A stretch of DNA of 43,204 nt, taken from positions 1 to 43,204 of the forward strand of contig LGRX02031174.1 in NCBI GenBank assembly GCA_001247695.2, in the 5' to 3' direction. Positions 8,618-19,482 of the stretch are shown here, one piece after another; positions within the stretch are counted from its first letter, which is position 1; every line of letters starts with the position of its first letter. The translations under genes were made by a program, and so were the position numbers. The stretch is from Cymbomonas tetramitiformis. Taxonomy: Eukaryota > Chlorophyta > Pyramimonadophyceae > Pyramimonadales > Pyramimonadaceae. The notes below the pieces were generated by a model. The model searched no databases, was not told where the DNA came from, and saw nothing but the letters and a program-made list of their open reading frames with translations.

Positions 8618-11002
8618 CTCAGGCTGATCAGCATCCAATGGTTTTTGTGGGGACATCTCGGATTGCCATATAGATTTTCGAACACTGCGCGCAGGGCCAA
8701 AGTGCTCGGCGTCTCTTGCGAGCACCATCCTCTCGACCATTTTTTCAACGCTGCTCACCTGAACACCATACCCGAACCAAGCTGGTGCCCCTGTTGCTTG
8801 AAAATCCTCGCCCCTTTCCTTGCCTTCCTTAACTTCTTGTCGTTCAGCTTCTTGCACACCGGATCTGCATAATGCATTGACCAAAATAAATGTTACTATA
8901 ACTATAAGAAAAAGCATGGTTTCTCTTTAAGAAAGTTCTTTGAAATTGTAGGCATACAAATGGCTACTATCCCGCAGTCCTTGTGGGAGGACCACATTTG
9001 GATGTGGTCCTCCCACAAGGACCTGTTTTCAGAGAATTTAATTGGGCATCCCGACCGATATGGGAGGCGTGTCCAATGAAAGATAGTCTCTATGGGACCT
9101 ATACTAAGTAGTATGATGGCTGGCTTGCCCTAGATCCGCTCAATATATCCACACGAATTGCATTTGTGAATGTCACTGACGGAATTTTGAATTTGCTTTT
9201 TTAAAAATATTCAAAATGTAGCAAACCGATACCATATCTTCAATAATTTTTTACCAATAGTATATCGAGGCTAAGCTTGGTGGCATGTGATAATATTCAA
9301 CCCATACACGTGTTCCAATCATATTTGGGTCGTAGGCCCGGTTGGAATGCGTATATATACTCTCTCCGATGCTATATTTCAACCGTACATGTGGAAACAA
9401 CATTTATCATCGGAAGGTCTAAGATATCAAGGCGACCTGCCCCGCCATGCATGATGCTCGCTTGAAGGCATACATCATGTCTATGGTCCACATGACGCAC
9501 CAAAACTTCATATATATGCACATAGGGAATTTATGAAAGCTTAACATCATCCATACATGGTATTTTGTGAGCAGTGCACACTCGCCAACTTGAATAACCG
9601 ACATTTTTCAAAGTGCAAAATTCACGAAAATCGGATTATGCTGGGGGGTGAGCATACGCCACGATGAAAGTGAGGTGTAACAACGAGTATATCGTGCACT
9701 ATCCTACTAGGTTTCTTTTTTTGGTCATGCTTTCGAAGTTTGGGACCATGGGCCATCCCTGGAGCCCACCCCCCACCCCCCATATCACGCGAAGACCTTG
9801 GTCCTTGTGGGAGGACCAAGCTTTTTTCGTTAATTTGTGTGAAATCACCTCCCCAAAGCACACCTACAACACACCATCCCAAGCTCACTCCGGTGACAAA
9901 CCCATGCAAAATAATATTCATTTAACTCGTAAATATAATGTGAAAAACCTCAAACGTGCTTTAAAGGGTAAAACAATGGTCAATATAACCATTACAATGT
10001 GGTCCTTGTGGGAGGACCAATAATTTGGATAGTAGCCACAAATAGCAAGGTTTTCAGAAAAGGTATAAAGATCACCTTGAAGCATTGAATACCCAGTAGT
10101 GGGGATCATTTCCAAATAAACGTTTGAGCGCTGGAATTGCATTGGCTGTCATGGCTTGTTCAGCCAGAGGACCTCGGACCAACATTCGGTTGTTGGTCAT
10201 ATCACGAATCTTATTTTTGTATCTCTCCTCGATATTGAAGACTGAGGCATAGTTAGATTTGTTGACTTTGCTAATCACATCCCAAGCTGTCATACCTGCA
10301 CCAGTTTTGCCCTCATTATGCACAATATATAGTTGGCCCCAAAAATATAAAGCTGAAATGTGCATCCCAACAAGACAAGTATGTAGTAAGAACCTAAGGA
10401 TGGAAACCTATAAATCTGTTTCAGAAATTACCTTTGACTTGAACATTCATATGGAATGCGATGACTTCTGCGAGGTCACTTGGTGTCAGCCGTGCCTGCT
10501 CCGTGACGGTAATCCAAAGCTGGTTTATGTCATGAAGATTGAAGGTGACCGCTTTTGTAGAGCTATCGTACTTGAAGGAGTGAGCATAATTGATTTTTCC
10601 AGTCCAGATTCCTGCAAGGACTGTAAAACAACCGTTCATTACTTCACGATTGTCCCTCGCTGCCTGACATACCCGCGTTTTCTCAACTCCCCCGTTTGTT
10701 CCGCCATCAAAGTCCTGCTTTTTGTTAAAGAATGCGACGCGCGGTCGACCACGTGGTAGCGTCAAGACGATCTCTTCCCCGGAAGATTTCTTCACCACGC
10801 GTTGTTTCCGTACGCGCCGAAAGTTTGAAGAAGCTAGGACATTTGGAGACGAGTTCTCAGCGGCGTCATTAAATAATGGACACGGCCGGATCGGAGACAG
10901 AGCGGGGCTTTGTTGCGTCAGTGGGGCGGGCGCGCGACTTGAGTTGAGAACAAGGTTTGGGTGTGTAAACTGGTGGATGGAAGGAAGTAGGAAGGAAAAC
11001 AT
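8618..11002 (-). CDS. Multi-exon protein of unknown function, minus strand
   Basis: Three exons join in frame with consensus GT-AG sites on the minus strand: exon 1 11002-10432 (donor GTAATT), exon 2 10352-10076 (acceptor TTTCAG, donor GTGATC) and exon 3 8864-8618 (acceptor ATGCAG, donor GTAAAC). Phases 1, 2 and 0 agree across all joins. The N-terminal part is Ser/Pro-rich with basic clusters (FRRVRKQRVVKK) and an AT-hook-like PRGRPR. The middle is a folded-looking region, including NGCFTVLAGIWTGKINYAHS and IEERYKNKIRDMTNNRM. Exon 3 is charged. The ATG at 11002 is the first in frame, but the true start could lie upstream. At least one more exon downstream is expected. I do not recognise the family; DNA binding is suggested only by the AT-hook-like motif. 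Confidence 0.6.
8961..10038 (+). mobile_element. Family-B DNA transposon, copy B1 (non-autonomous, 1078 bases)
   Basis: The ends are inverted: TGGCTACTATCC at 8961 and GGATAGTAGCCA ending at 10038. A 4-base direct repeat CAAA flanks it (8957-8960, 10039-10042). Next to the left end is a hairpin with perfect 21-base arms (8977-8997, 9002-9022). Two more copies of its half-motif GGTCCTTGTGGGAGGACC lie at 9800-9817 and 10001-10018. There is no transposase. It sits in intron 2 of the minus-strand gene. Family B2 at 18126-33037 shares the ends, hairpins and internal words such as GGGACCTATACTAAGTAGTA. I cannot assign a superfamily from the 4-base duplication alone. Confidence 0.85.
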
Positions 11003-12439
11003 CCGGAGTACTTCTCTTCATTCTTTCAAGAAATGTGATTCGTCAAATGCAGTCCGTGGGAAGCGGAGCGTTCCTGATACAACACGCGCACCCATGAGAG
11101 CTTGCAAAGTCGCAACATCAATATTCAATACTTTACCGCACGGGCAGTATAACTATAATAGTTAGTCATGTAAGAATGTAGGCATGCAGCAGAAGTCCAT
11201 ACCTGATAACACGAGATAGATCAATGCAGTTTGCTTAACTTTCAAGATATAGTATTCGAAATATCAGCGTATATCCACCGTGCGAGCAAGCGGGCGGTAG
11301 AGACGGTCAGGGAGTGAAAATATATATATGAAGCAGGACATGCTGACTCTATCGAGAACCGAAGAACTTTGAGTTGTGGAGTCTAAATAAGAAGCGCTGA
11401 CAAGCGCTGACGAAGTCGAACTCAAAGCTTCCAGCTTCGACACGCGTCCAAGTTTGAACAAGCGACGCAGTCAACGACGGTACCAAAATAACACTGTCGA
11501 AACAGTCAACTTGTTGATTGCTCACGTCTTTAAGCGCTCTTTCGCGACCGGCCCCGTATCACGTTCCTCTAAACGCGCTGAGATGGTAACACAAACGAAC
11601 CTTCCGCAAGGACATATTACCCGCTGGCAGCTTGACCTGCTCTAAGCTATCGCCGCTTTGAGTCTAGCTCATGGCACTTTCGTAAGATAATCCCCTTTGA
11701 AATTATATATTCAAACATGGGCAGTGGAAAGCTGCGCAATGAGAGAATAACACAGTAAGCTGTCGTTGCGGAATCACGACTTGAGAGCGTTCGAGCGTTC
11801 TCACACCATCTCTCCGGCTCAGCCTCGTCGCTTGGAATCTCAATCTCGTCAGTAGGAGTACATTCCGTCGCGTCTAGCGTGACACGAGTCGGAGTGTCAC
11901 GAGAGAGTCACTCTGAGTCGTGAGTGTCACTCTGAGTCGTGAGTGTCACTCTAGGATATAAAAAGACAAAAGAGATAGAATAGATAAAGAATAGATAAAT
12001 TATATAAACGTAGCCACGCTAGTCTATAAATTCCCTTGACCACTACTGTTTATACAGGAGTACTGACTAAGAATCCACGGCGACTGTAGAATCGGTTCGG
12101 GAAATCTGACGACATGTAAAAATGTATATCTTTATTCCCTCTGGAATTAATTCGAAATAAAATAACACCTTTGCCAAGTGTAATCCATGTGGCATGTAAT
12201 ATCGAATTTGGCGAACGATGTGCCCTGCAAACCAAATCTAAATGTCGCCGTTTCGAGAACTGTTAAGGAATGATTCCACGAAGATTTCAAGTCGTCGTGA
12301 AGCAAGATTCCATTATGCGTGATGCAAGTCGCCACGTGAATCGAAAGCAGAGGGGCGCGGGCGACTCTGTCACGTGTGGCACATGCGGTAGTCGCCAGCT
12401 TGTCGCAGGAAATTATGGATGTGTAACGTAATCACTTAT
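11003..12439. other. Intergenic or upstream part of element A; no gene seen
   Basis: There is no convincing coding frame. A 19-base unit ACTCTGAGTCGTGAGTGTC is tandemly repeated around 11910-11953, directly followed by a TATA-like GGATATAAAAAG (11954-11965). That arrangement could be the U3-TATA part of the 5' LTR of element A. The second LTR needed to prove it is not in the window. Confidence 0.35.
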
Positions 12440-13720
12440 GTGTCAAGCGATGGCGATACATATGGGACAGGATAAAACAACCTGCTGAAGGGCTGGATGG
12501 AGAATATCTCCAGACCCGAAGGCAGTATACAATGCTCAAATAAACAGTTGGTCACTGTTGAGCACTGTCCATACATCCCACACAATCGCTGGAGCAACTT
12601 CATTATCTACTTATGCATCATGACAATTGAATCAGAAACCTGATCACAATTCAGTGCATACTTTGTACAGTAAATCAGAAATTCAACATGATATCTGACA
12701 AAGTAGATAATAGAAATACTAAGAGCATTTGCTCTAACTGCTTAATATCTGGGTGGCAGCACCACCCTGATTAAGTTAAAAACTATCTGACAGACATCAA
12801 TCAGTGACTACAAGTCATTGTTGATAAAACACACATTATCACCACTTTTTGCATGGTCGTGGGTTTCAATCAGCAAAACCCCATGTGTTGACCATCACAT
12901 ATCTTCACGAAAATGCCATGAAAAATATCATGTGTAAAAGTGAGATATGTTACATGAGTTATGTAAGATGTACACATTGCTATATATATATATATGGCCG
13001 AAAACAGTAAAAATGGGTAAAAACCCGTTGCGGGAAATTTCAAAATTGAATTTGGACTCAATTTTTTCACGGAATATCATTTTATACCTATTAAGGTACC
13101 TGAAAAATATTATGTGCACATTCATATCTCATGTAACACCCTAAAAATCTTGTGTGTAACACCTAGGGGTGTACATAGTGGCTGAATGCGTGAAAAACTC
13201 ACACGCATGATTTCAAAATGAAAATTTGGGTCAAAATTTTTTCGCTGATCCAATTTTTCATCTATTGATAAATATGCCCAAAATATTTCAGCACTTGTAA
13301 CACCCTGTAACACCCTGAAAATCACGTGTAAAAACTAGGGGTGTAACATACCTCCTAGATACCACGTGGTAAACAGTGACATATTAAATGCAGTTTTGCT
13401 TTAATTCCTTCAGGAAATGTTCATACTGCTTAAATTTGATATAATTAGGTGTTACTGATACCATGTAACACCCTAATGTCACTATAGGTGATAAGGGTCA
13501 CAGTAACCCTACACACCCTAAAATGCCACTATATAATAGTGAAACACTCTGTGTTTGGCATTTTGGTCATGCTGAAATCAGCACATTCATGACCAATATA
13601 TCGGGCAACAACCCAATAACTGTACAGCTGCTTCCTATGGGAATTGCATGCTTCTTGATGAGGTAATAGGCACTTGACAACTGCCTGTGGAGTTCACACT
13701 TCCTTGAGGGGGGAAGAAGG
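12440..13720 (+). repeat. Module shared with element C (leader or LTR of A)
   Basis: This segment is collinear with the minus strand of 30775-29375 inside element C. Shared blocks include AGCGATGGCGATA, GGGCTGGATGGAGAATATCT, GCCATGAAAAATATCATGTG, a (TA)n run, repeated TGTAACACCCT words, and the closing ACTTCCTTGAGGGGGGAAG. In A it lies just before gag, so it is either the untranslated leader or the 5' LTR itself. I could not find matching flanking duplications that would decide. Confidence 0.75.
13697..13720 (+). other. Purine-rich hairpin CTTCC...GGAAG
   Basis: CACTTCCTTGAGGGGGGAAG can fold with CTTCC pairing GGAAG around a G-rich loop, and it also resembles a polypurine tract. Minus-strand copies occur in element C at 27952-27971 and 29376-29396. 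In the latter, TTGA changes to TCAA in the loop while the stem is kept. An (AT)n and (AC)n microsatellite follows at 13775-13815, between this site and gag. Confidence 0.5.
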
Positions 13721-13856
13721 TGGAACCATATATATACTTCACCTCATTATATCAATGTACAAGAATAATACATGTACAATATATATATATATATATATCA
13801 CACACACACACACACATCCATTTTGAAGGTTTTGTTGGTGTGGTGTTTTATCTTAG

Positions 13857-15242
13857 ATGGCAGAAGAACCAGCAGCTATTCCAGCTATCGATATCGATCC
13901 TAATAACTGGTACTTTGACATTCTGGGTTCTTATGATCATTTCAGCAGATTCAAAATACCTTCATGGTTAAAGGGTTATGCTGACACTCAGACCCGGTAT
14001 GATCAGATAGGATATTTCGATGCCATCAGCAGAATGAAGACAGACATGAGTCGGTACAGAGATCCAGAGACTGAGCCTAAGGAACCAGATGAGGATTACT
14101 CAGAGGATAATCCCCCGCCTGCATTTACAGATCCAGATGATGGTCAGGCCACCGCAGCATTAATTCCAGCCGCAATTGTCCCTAAGGTGAAAATGAATCC
14201 ACCGAAGGAGTACAAAGTCGGACAGGATGCGGAGGTTTGGATGGATACAGTAGACATATATTTTCAGTTTACATATCCAGGTGCACCAGATAAGGATCTC
14301 ATCACAGTCTTCCTCACGTTCATTCAGAATAATGACAGACACTACTTTCAGGTCGTGGCTAAAACACCAGATGCCACGTATGAAGATGTCAGGAATACAT
14401 TCCTCAGGCAGTTCGGAAATCCCCACAAGCGGTCAGTTGCCAAAAAGCATCTTATGGCACTGCAGCAGGGTAACCAGACTTTTGCAGATTACCTACGTAC
14501 ATTCACATCACTGGCTTCTCTAGCATCAGTTGATTTGGATGATGTCTTGATCAATGACAGATTCATCAGTAACATGGAATCAGACCTTCGGAAACAGTTT
14601 CATCTCAGATTTCTGACAGAGGATGAAAGGAATAACTTGTCGTGGGCACAGACCACACAAGTTCTGCTCGATTTGAATTATGTAGTTCATTCGAAGCAGG
14701 CAGAGACCCTTCACTATAGGGGACAGAAGGAACAGTCAGGAGGCCCAGTCAGAAAAGATAAGGACAAGGGCCGTGGCAATAAGCCATATGACAGATCCAA
14801 CCAGAATCGAGGCAACCAGAATCAGAATGCCAACCAGAATTTCCAGAGGAATAAAGGAAAAGGCAAAGGAAAAGGCAAGGGAAAAGGAAAAGGAAAGGGA
14901 TCAGCATCATCTCCTTCCCAGCCTTGTCAACGTTGTGGTCGTACCAATCACGTCACAAAGGATTGCTTTTCCACCAAGACACCAGATGGGAAACCCATAA
15001 AAGGCAATCCTCCAGCTCAGAATCCATACAGAGGACAGCAGCAACAGAATAATCAGGGTGGCAAAAGTGAGTCCAACAAACTCCTAAAAACAGTCAACAC
15101 CCTGGTTAAGGAGCTCCAGAATCAGCAGAGCATCAATGCAGCAATTGCAGCTCCAGCTCCAGCTCCAGCATCAGCTCCAGCTCCTCAGGGAAACTCTCCG
15201 GGTACTGGGCAGGTACCAGTGATGAGGGCACCCCGGGGATAA
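13857..15242 (+). CDS. gag: Gag polyprotein of retrotransposon A
   Basis: The protein has 461 residues from ATG 13857. An acidic N-terminal part is followed by a Retrotrans_gag-type capsid region (about residues 110-290, with FLRQFGNPHKRSVAKKHLMA, then FADYLRTF and RFLTEDERN). Next come a basic Asn/Gln-rich stretch, a Lys-Gly repeat and a CCHC knuckle CQRCGRTNHVTKDC at residues 357-370, expected to bind the element RNA. The C-terminus is Gln-rich, then Ala-Pro repeats. Gag is intact, unlike pol. The pol frame is open from about 15109 and overlaps the gag end by about 130 bases in the -1 register, with a canonical slippery heptamer at 15188. Gag would assemble the particle in the cytoplasm. 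Confidence 0.9.
   Translation: MAEEPAAIPAIDIDPNNWYFDILGSYDHFSRFKIPSWLKGYADTQTRYDQIGYFDAISRMKTDMSRYRDPETEPKEPDEDYSEDNPPPAFTDPDDGQATAALIPAAIVPKVKMNPPKEYKVGQDAEVWMDTVDIYFQFTYPGAPDKDLITVFLTFIQNNDRHYFQVVAKTPDATYEDVRNTFLRQFGNPHKRSVAKKHLMALQQGNQTFADYLRTFTSLASLASVDLDDVLINDRFISNMESDLRKQFHLRFLTEDERNNLSWAQTTQVLLDLNYVVHSKQAETLHYRGQKEQSGGPVRKDKDKGRGNKPYDRSNQNRGNQNQNANQNFQRNKGKGKGKGKGKGKGKGSASSPSQPCQRCGRTNHVTKDCFSTKTPDGKPIKGNPPAQNPYRGQQQQNNQGGKSESNKLLKTVNTLVKELQNQQSINAAIAAPAPAPASAPAPQGNSPGTGQVPVMRAPRG
15188..15220 (+). promoter_or_regulatory. Predicted -1 ribosomal frameshift signal between gag and pol
   Basis: The heptamer G GGA AAC (15188-15194) sits in the gag frame exactly as X XXY YYZ requires, and the -1 frame it leads to is the pol frame. 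Nine bases later a stem ACTGG (15204-15208) pairs with CCAGT (15216-15220) around a 7-base loop. An alternative longer pairing joins CTCCGGG (15196-15202) to CCCGGGG (15232-15238). The gag stop follows at 15240. Confidence 0.65.
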
Positions 15243-18125
15243 ATCAGCCTGAAAATGCCACTGAAGCAAGTGGCCGGGTTGAGAGTATCTCAGAAGAAGT
15301 CCTTTCCAGTCTGACACTTCAGTTCCAACAGATGGATACTCCCTCAGAACACATCGCACAGATGCAGTCACAGACAGCACAGCTGAAATCACAGAAGAAG
15401 CTGTTGTTGTACAAAGGGAAAGTATATGGACAGAGAACTCACATTTTGGTAGATCCAGGAGCTACATCGTCATTTATCGACAGACAGTTCGCTTCTCAAC
15501 TTGGTATATCACCAACAGACTCATCATCATTCTCAGTGGGATTGGCTGGAGGAAGCCAATTACCATGTACATCCTATCTTCCCAATGCTACATTCACGCT
15601 GGGTAAGTATAAGGATACAGACGATTTCTATATCATTGACATGAAACCCTTCACAGTCATCCTGGGACAGGATTGGTTGGAAAGAAGGAACCCACACATT
15701 GACTTCCAGTCCAAGAATATGACGATCACCAGGAAACATTCATCAGGTTCCAGTGTTCGTACAGTTCTGTCCAGAGTTGAACAGACTCCAGATTCAGATG
15801 ACCTTCCTGAAATGGAACTGGTCAGTGCCACCACTATGAGGAAGCACCTACGACGTATACGATCCAGTGGGTCGGCTGAAGAAGCCGTAGCTTATCTCTT
15901 TTCTCTCTCAGAGGTCGATGGTGAATTGGTCATGGCAGCAACAGACTCAGACACCACCATGGAAGACCCAAAGGTCACAGCAGCACGTGATCTAATTAGA
16001 GAAGACTTTTCAGATATTTTCCAGGAGGATCTTCCAGCTGGCCATAGGCCAGCACGGTTTGAAGGTGGATATCATCGCATCAACATTGAACCTGGGCATA
16101 AGCCACCATCACAGCCAGTTCGTACTATTCCAGTGCCTATGGTGGAGGAGCTCAAACGACAGATCATCAAATATGTCGAGCTGGGTATCCTTCGTCCATC
16201 ATCATCACCATATGGATGCCCAATCATTTTCGCTCCTAAGCCAGGGGGGAAGTGGAGGATGTGCTGTGATTATCGAGCCCTTAATAACATCACCATAAAG
16301 GACACGTATCCATTGCCACCTCACGATACCCTTCTTGAACAGCTTAAGGGGGCACGATGGTTTAGCAGATTTGATTTCAACCAGTTTTTCCATCAGATAC
16401 CCATACATCCAGACGACATTCACAAGACAGCAATACGTACCAGATATGGTTCATACGAGTGGACAGTGATGCCCTTCGGGTTAACTAACGCTCCTGCGAC
16501 CGCTCTACGTGTTGGAAATCGAGCATTCTTTGACTTCATCGATCAGTTCTTGGTCATTTTCATGGATGACACCATAGTGTACAGTCCAGATTTTGACAGC
16601 CACGTGAAGCATGTTCGATAGTTCTTACAGCGCTTCAGAGATCATCAGTTCTACATCAGGCCTTCAAAGGTTGAGTTGTTCGTCAGATCCATCGATTTTA
16701 TCGGACACCATATCTCAGAGGCAGGCCTATCCATCATCGAAGACAGAATCCGTGCAGTCATGGCTATCCAGCCTCCAGTGTCATATGGTCCAACCGTTGG
16801 TAAACAGCCTCTACGCCGTATGGCTAAAGATGGCAAGTCATCACTTCGGTCATTCTTGGGCATGGTCGGCCAGTTTAGGAGATTTATACCAAAGTTCTCC
16901 AAGATTGCCGAGCCGCTCAATCGTCTCCTTAAGGATAATGCAGAGTTTGTCGTTGGGAATCTGAGCAGCAGCAGGCATTTGATAATCTCAAAAGTGCCAC
17001 CTGCCATGCTCCAGTACTACAGCTTCCAGATCAGAAACTGCCATCTATTATGGAGGTCGATGGATCAGGCACACACGTTGGTCAAGTAGTATTACAAGAT
17101 CAAGGAAAAGGTATGAAGCCATGTGGCTATCACAGCGTCACTCTTTCTGATACACAGAGACGCTGGCCTATTCCTGCGATCGAGCTATTTGCCATTGTGG
17201 AAGGCTTCCGATTCTTTCGCCACATCTTGCTGGGAGCTCCAGAGACTATTGTTCGCTCAGATCATCAGCCACTGGTTTATTTCCAGTCCAAATCCACACT
17301 AAGCCCCAAACAGGCGAGGTGGTTGGATGAGCTCTCCGAGTACAACTTTCGAATAGAGCACATTTCTGGCGAGAAGAATAAGGTTGCAGATGCACTTACC
17401 CGTATTTCTACACTCTTTGAACTCACTGATTGTCTGCAACATATAGACGTCGGCGAGTCACATTCAAGAGACATTCCGTCTACAGATTCTACATTCATTG
17501 CTCTTATATCTGCATCATCAGGTCACCAGCTTCACGACATTATTATATCTCAGTATGATCGTGACACATTTGCACAGACTATATTATCTAAGCTGGCATC
17601 ATCGACATCATCACAGTCAGTCAGCAATTTCGAGCTCATTCAGGGATTGATCTATCGCAAGACCATTTTTGGCAGACAGCTTTACATTCCACCTACTGCC
17701 AAAGTTCCTACAGATGACGGTGAGATCACACAGCTTCGCCACATTCTACTTCATGAGTGCCACTCAGCCACTATTTCTGGTCATGTAGGCAAGAATCGCA
17801 TGCTTCATTTATTGCGTAGCCGATATTACTGGCCAGGAATGACGAAGGCAGCCATTCAGTACATTCGGGAGTGCCCCGTGTGTCAACGCCAGAAAACGAG
17901 GAGACACAAACCTTATGGTCAGTCACATATACGATATTGTGTGCCTAAGACAAAATGGCTTGATGTATCTCTTGACTGGATTACTGACCTACCTATCACC
18001 ACTAATGGGCACGACAGTACATTTGTGGTAATGTGCCAATTCTCTCATCGTTGTCATCTCATTCCCTTCAACATGACGTGGACTGCTCAGCATACTGCTT
18101 CAATATATATGCAGCATATCTTCAA
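15195..18125 (+). pseudogene. pol: Pol polyprotein of retrotransposon A, broken
   Basis: The domains in order are a retropepsin-like protease with DPGA (15452-15463) and ILGQDWL, then reverse transcriptase with RFDFNQFFHQIP and catalytic FMDD (16559-16570). RNase H follows (EVDGSGTHVGQVVLQ, then SDHQPLVYF), then integrase with an HHCC zinc site (GH...CPVCQRQK) and the first catalytic Asp in LDWITDLP. Three defects are visible. A TAG at 16619-16621 falls where CAG is expected. A single-base loss near 16950-16960 moves RNase H and integrase into the next frame. The gene breaks at 18125, where B2 entered. The stretch after NAPAT is also abnormal (ALRVGN). The ATG at 15332 is not needed if frameshifting supplies Pol. 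Confidence 0.9.
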
Positions 18126-18376
18126 TGGCTACTATCCCGAGATCCTTGTGGGAGGACCTAGAACGCTCTAGATCCTCCCACAAGGATCACTTTTTCAATC
18201 ATTTATTTAGGCGCCCCACGAGCTTTCTACAAGTCAACACCAAGAAATACTTTCCACACGGGACCTATACTAAGTAGTATGGTGCGTGGTTTGACGAGAA
18301 TCCATCATATATACTCCTAGCTAATGCATTTATAGCATGCCTCAACCAAATTTTGAACTGCTGCGCCTTTTAAAGC

Positions 18377-18887
18377 TGTCAGATATATAGTCGGGTGTGT
18401 ATATATCGGATAACGGAGAATAAACCCTGAGTTAAGGGTTTCGATATCAGAACGGTAAAAGTCTCGGATTGATAAAAGAGATACACATAAATACTAACGG
18501 GTGTTTCCCGTCTACTGGTGACGGTCGGGGAAGATATCTTACCCCGATTGGCCGGCCCCGGGCCGAACTGAGTCGCCAAAATGAGGCCCGGGCCGAAGAG
18601 GGGCCGAATGAGAAATTGCTTTGGGGCCGAACCAATTTGGCGCAAAATCTAAAAGTTTTGATGAAAATTTTGCGATTTTTGCATTTTCCCATACTTAAGA
18701 TTAAAATTTTCGCGCCTGCGGCGGGCATTTTGTAGTTCGGACCGGGCGGGCCGAAGGCGGGCCGAAATAAATTTTTATTTGGGACCGTACCAGCTCACCG
18801 GAAGATATCTTCACTGGTGACGGTCACCCAGCCTACTATAGGAAGTGACAGGTGACAGTCTTTACTGTCGGTGTGTCACATCCAGCA
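18377..18887 (-). repeat. 3' LTR of D, interrupted
   Basis: It matches 21831-22042 except for one G/A difference (in GTCTCGGATTG) and an inserted block of 299 bases, made of 286 new bases and a 13-base direct repeat. Confidence 0.9.
18527..18812. mobile_element. MITE-like insertion, 286 bases
   Basis: It is flanked by the direct repeat ACTGGTGACGGTC (18514-18526, 18813-18825), present once in the other LTR. The ends are inverted around GAAGATATCTT. If the last three bases ACT belong to the element, the ends align better and the duplication is 10 bases, as in Mutator-like elements. The flanks are rich in GGGCCGAA and GGCCGG, the middle in AT. No gene. Confidence 0.75.
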
Positions 18888-19139
18888 CACCACCTAGGGT
18901 GGTGACCGGAGCTAGTAGTGAACGAAGCAAACAAACTCCCTACTCAACTTCAGGAGGAAACTGTAGCACAACTGGGGGCCTGTACTCTTGGTCAGGGCGG
19001 TCCCAGGTCACAGCAAGATTGTCAGATACTGCTGTTACTTTGCTAAAACCCTAAACACAGCTCAAATGCAGAGAGCCCTTCTGCACATCTAGGACGCTAC
19101 ACTACAGCTAACTCCCAGGCAGGCACGGCGTGTCTAATC

Positions 19140-19482
19140 CTAGCCACTAGTGGTCTTCGGAGCTGTCTGCCCGGCTCGGAGCAGCGTGACTGTGAGGCAG
19201 TTGCCGGCCCCCGGGGCCGGTGATGAATCATTCGTAGAAGAAATTGACGAGTTCTCGATCACGGGAGGCTGCACCGCACCGGGATGCTGCCAAGTGCTGC
19301 CCGACGGTGGAGCCTCGTCATCTGAAGATGAAGCCGGCGACAGCGGAGGGCCGTCCACAAACAACTCGGCAGGCGGTGGCGGCCCGGGATGCCACGGCAT
19401 CGGAGCCATGTAGAGGCCCTGCCGTCTCTGCTCCCGCCGTTGGCGACGAGGTGGGATAGCACACGGCACGCCATGAACCATG
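19140..19482 (-). CDS. Possible second, Pro/Ser-rich frame of D after gag
   Basis: A minus-strand frame (open 19616-19140) overlaps the end of gag in another register and continues to 19140. It has Pro-rich (GPPPPAELF) and acidic Ser-rich (SSSDDEAPP) segments. It could be read by frameshifting from gag or be chance in GC-rich DNA. No domain recognised. Confidence 0.25.

Noticed and set aside
11550..11600. CCCGTATCA at 11563 as the LTR end of element A, by analogy with C
   Set aside because: The match to the C LTR end is only about nine bases, and neighbouring sequence does not align.
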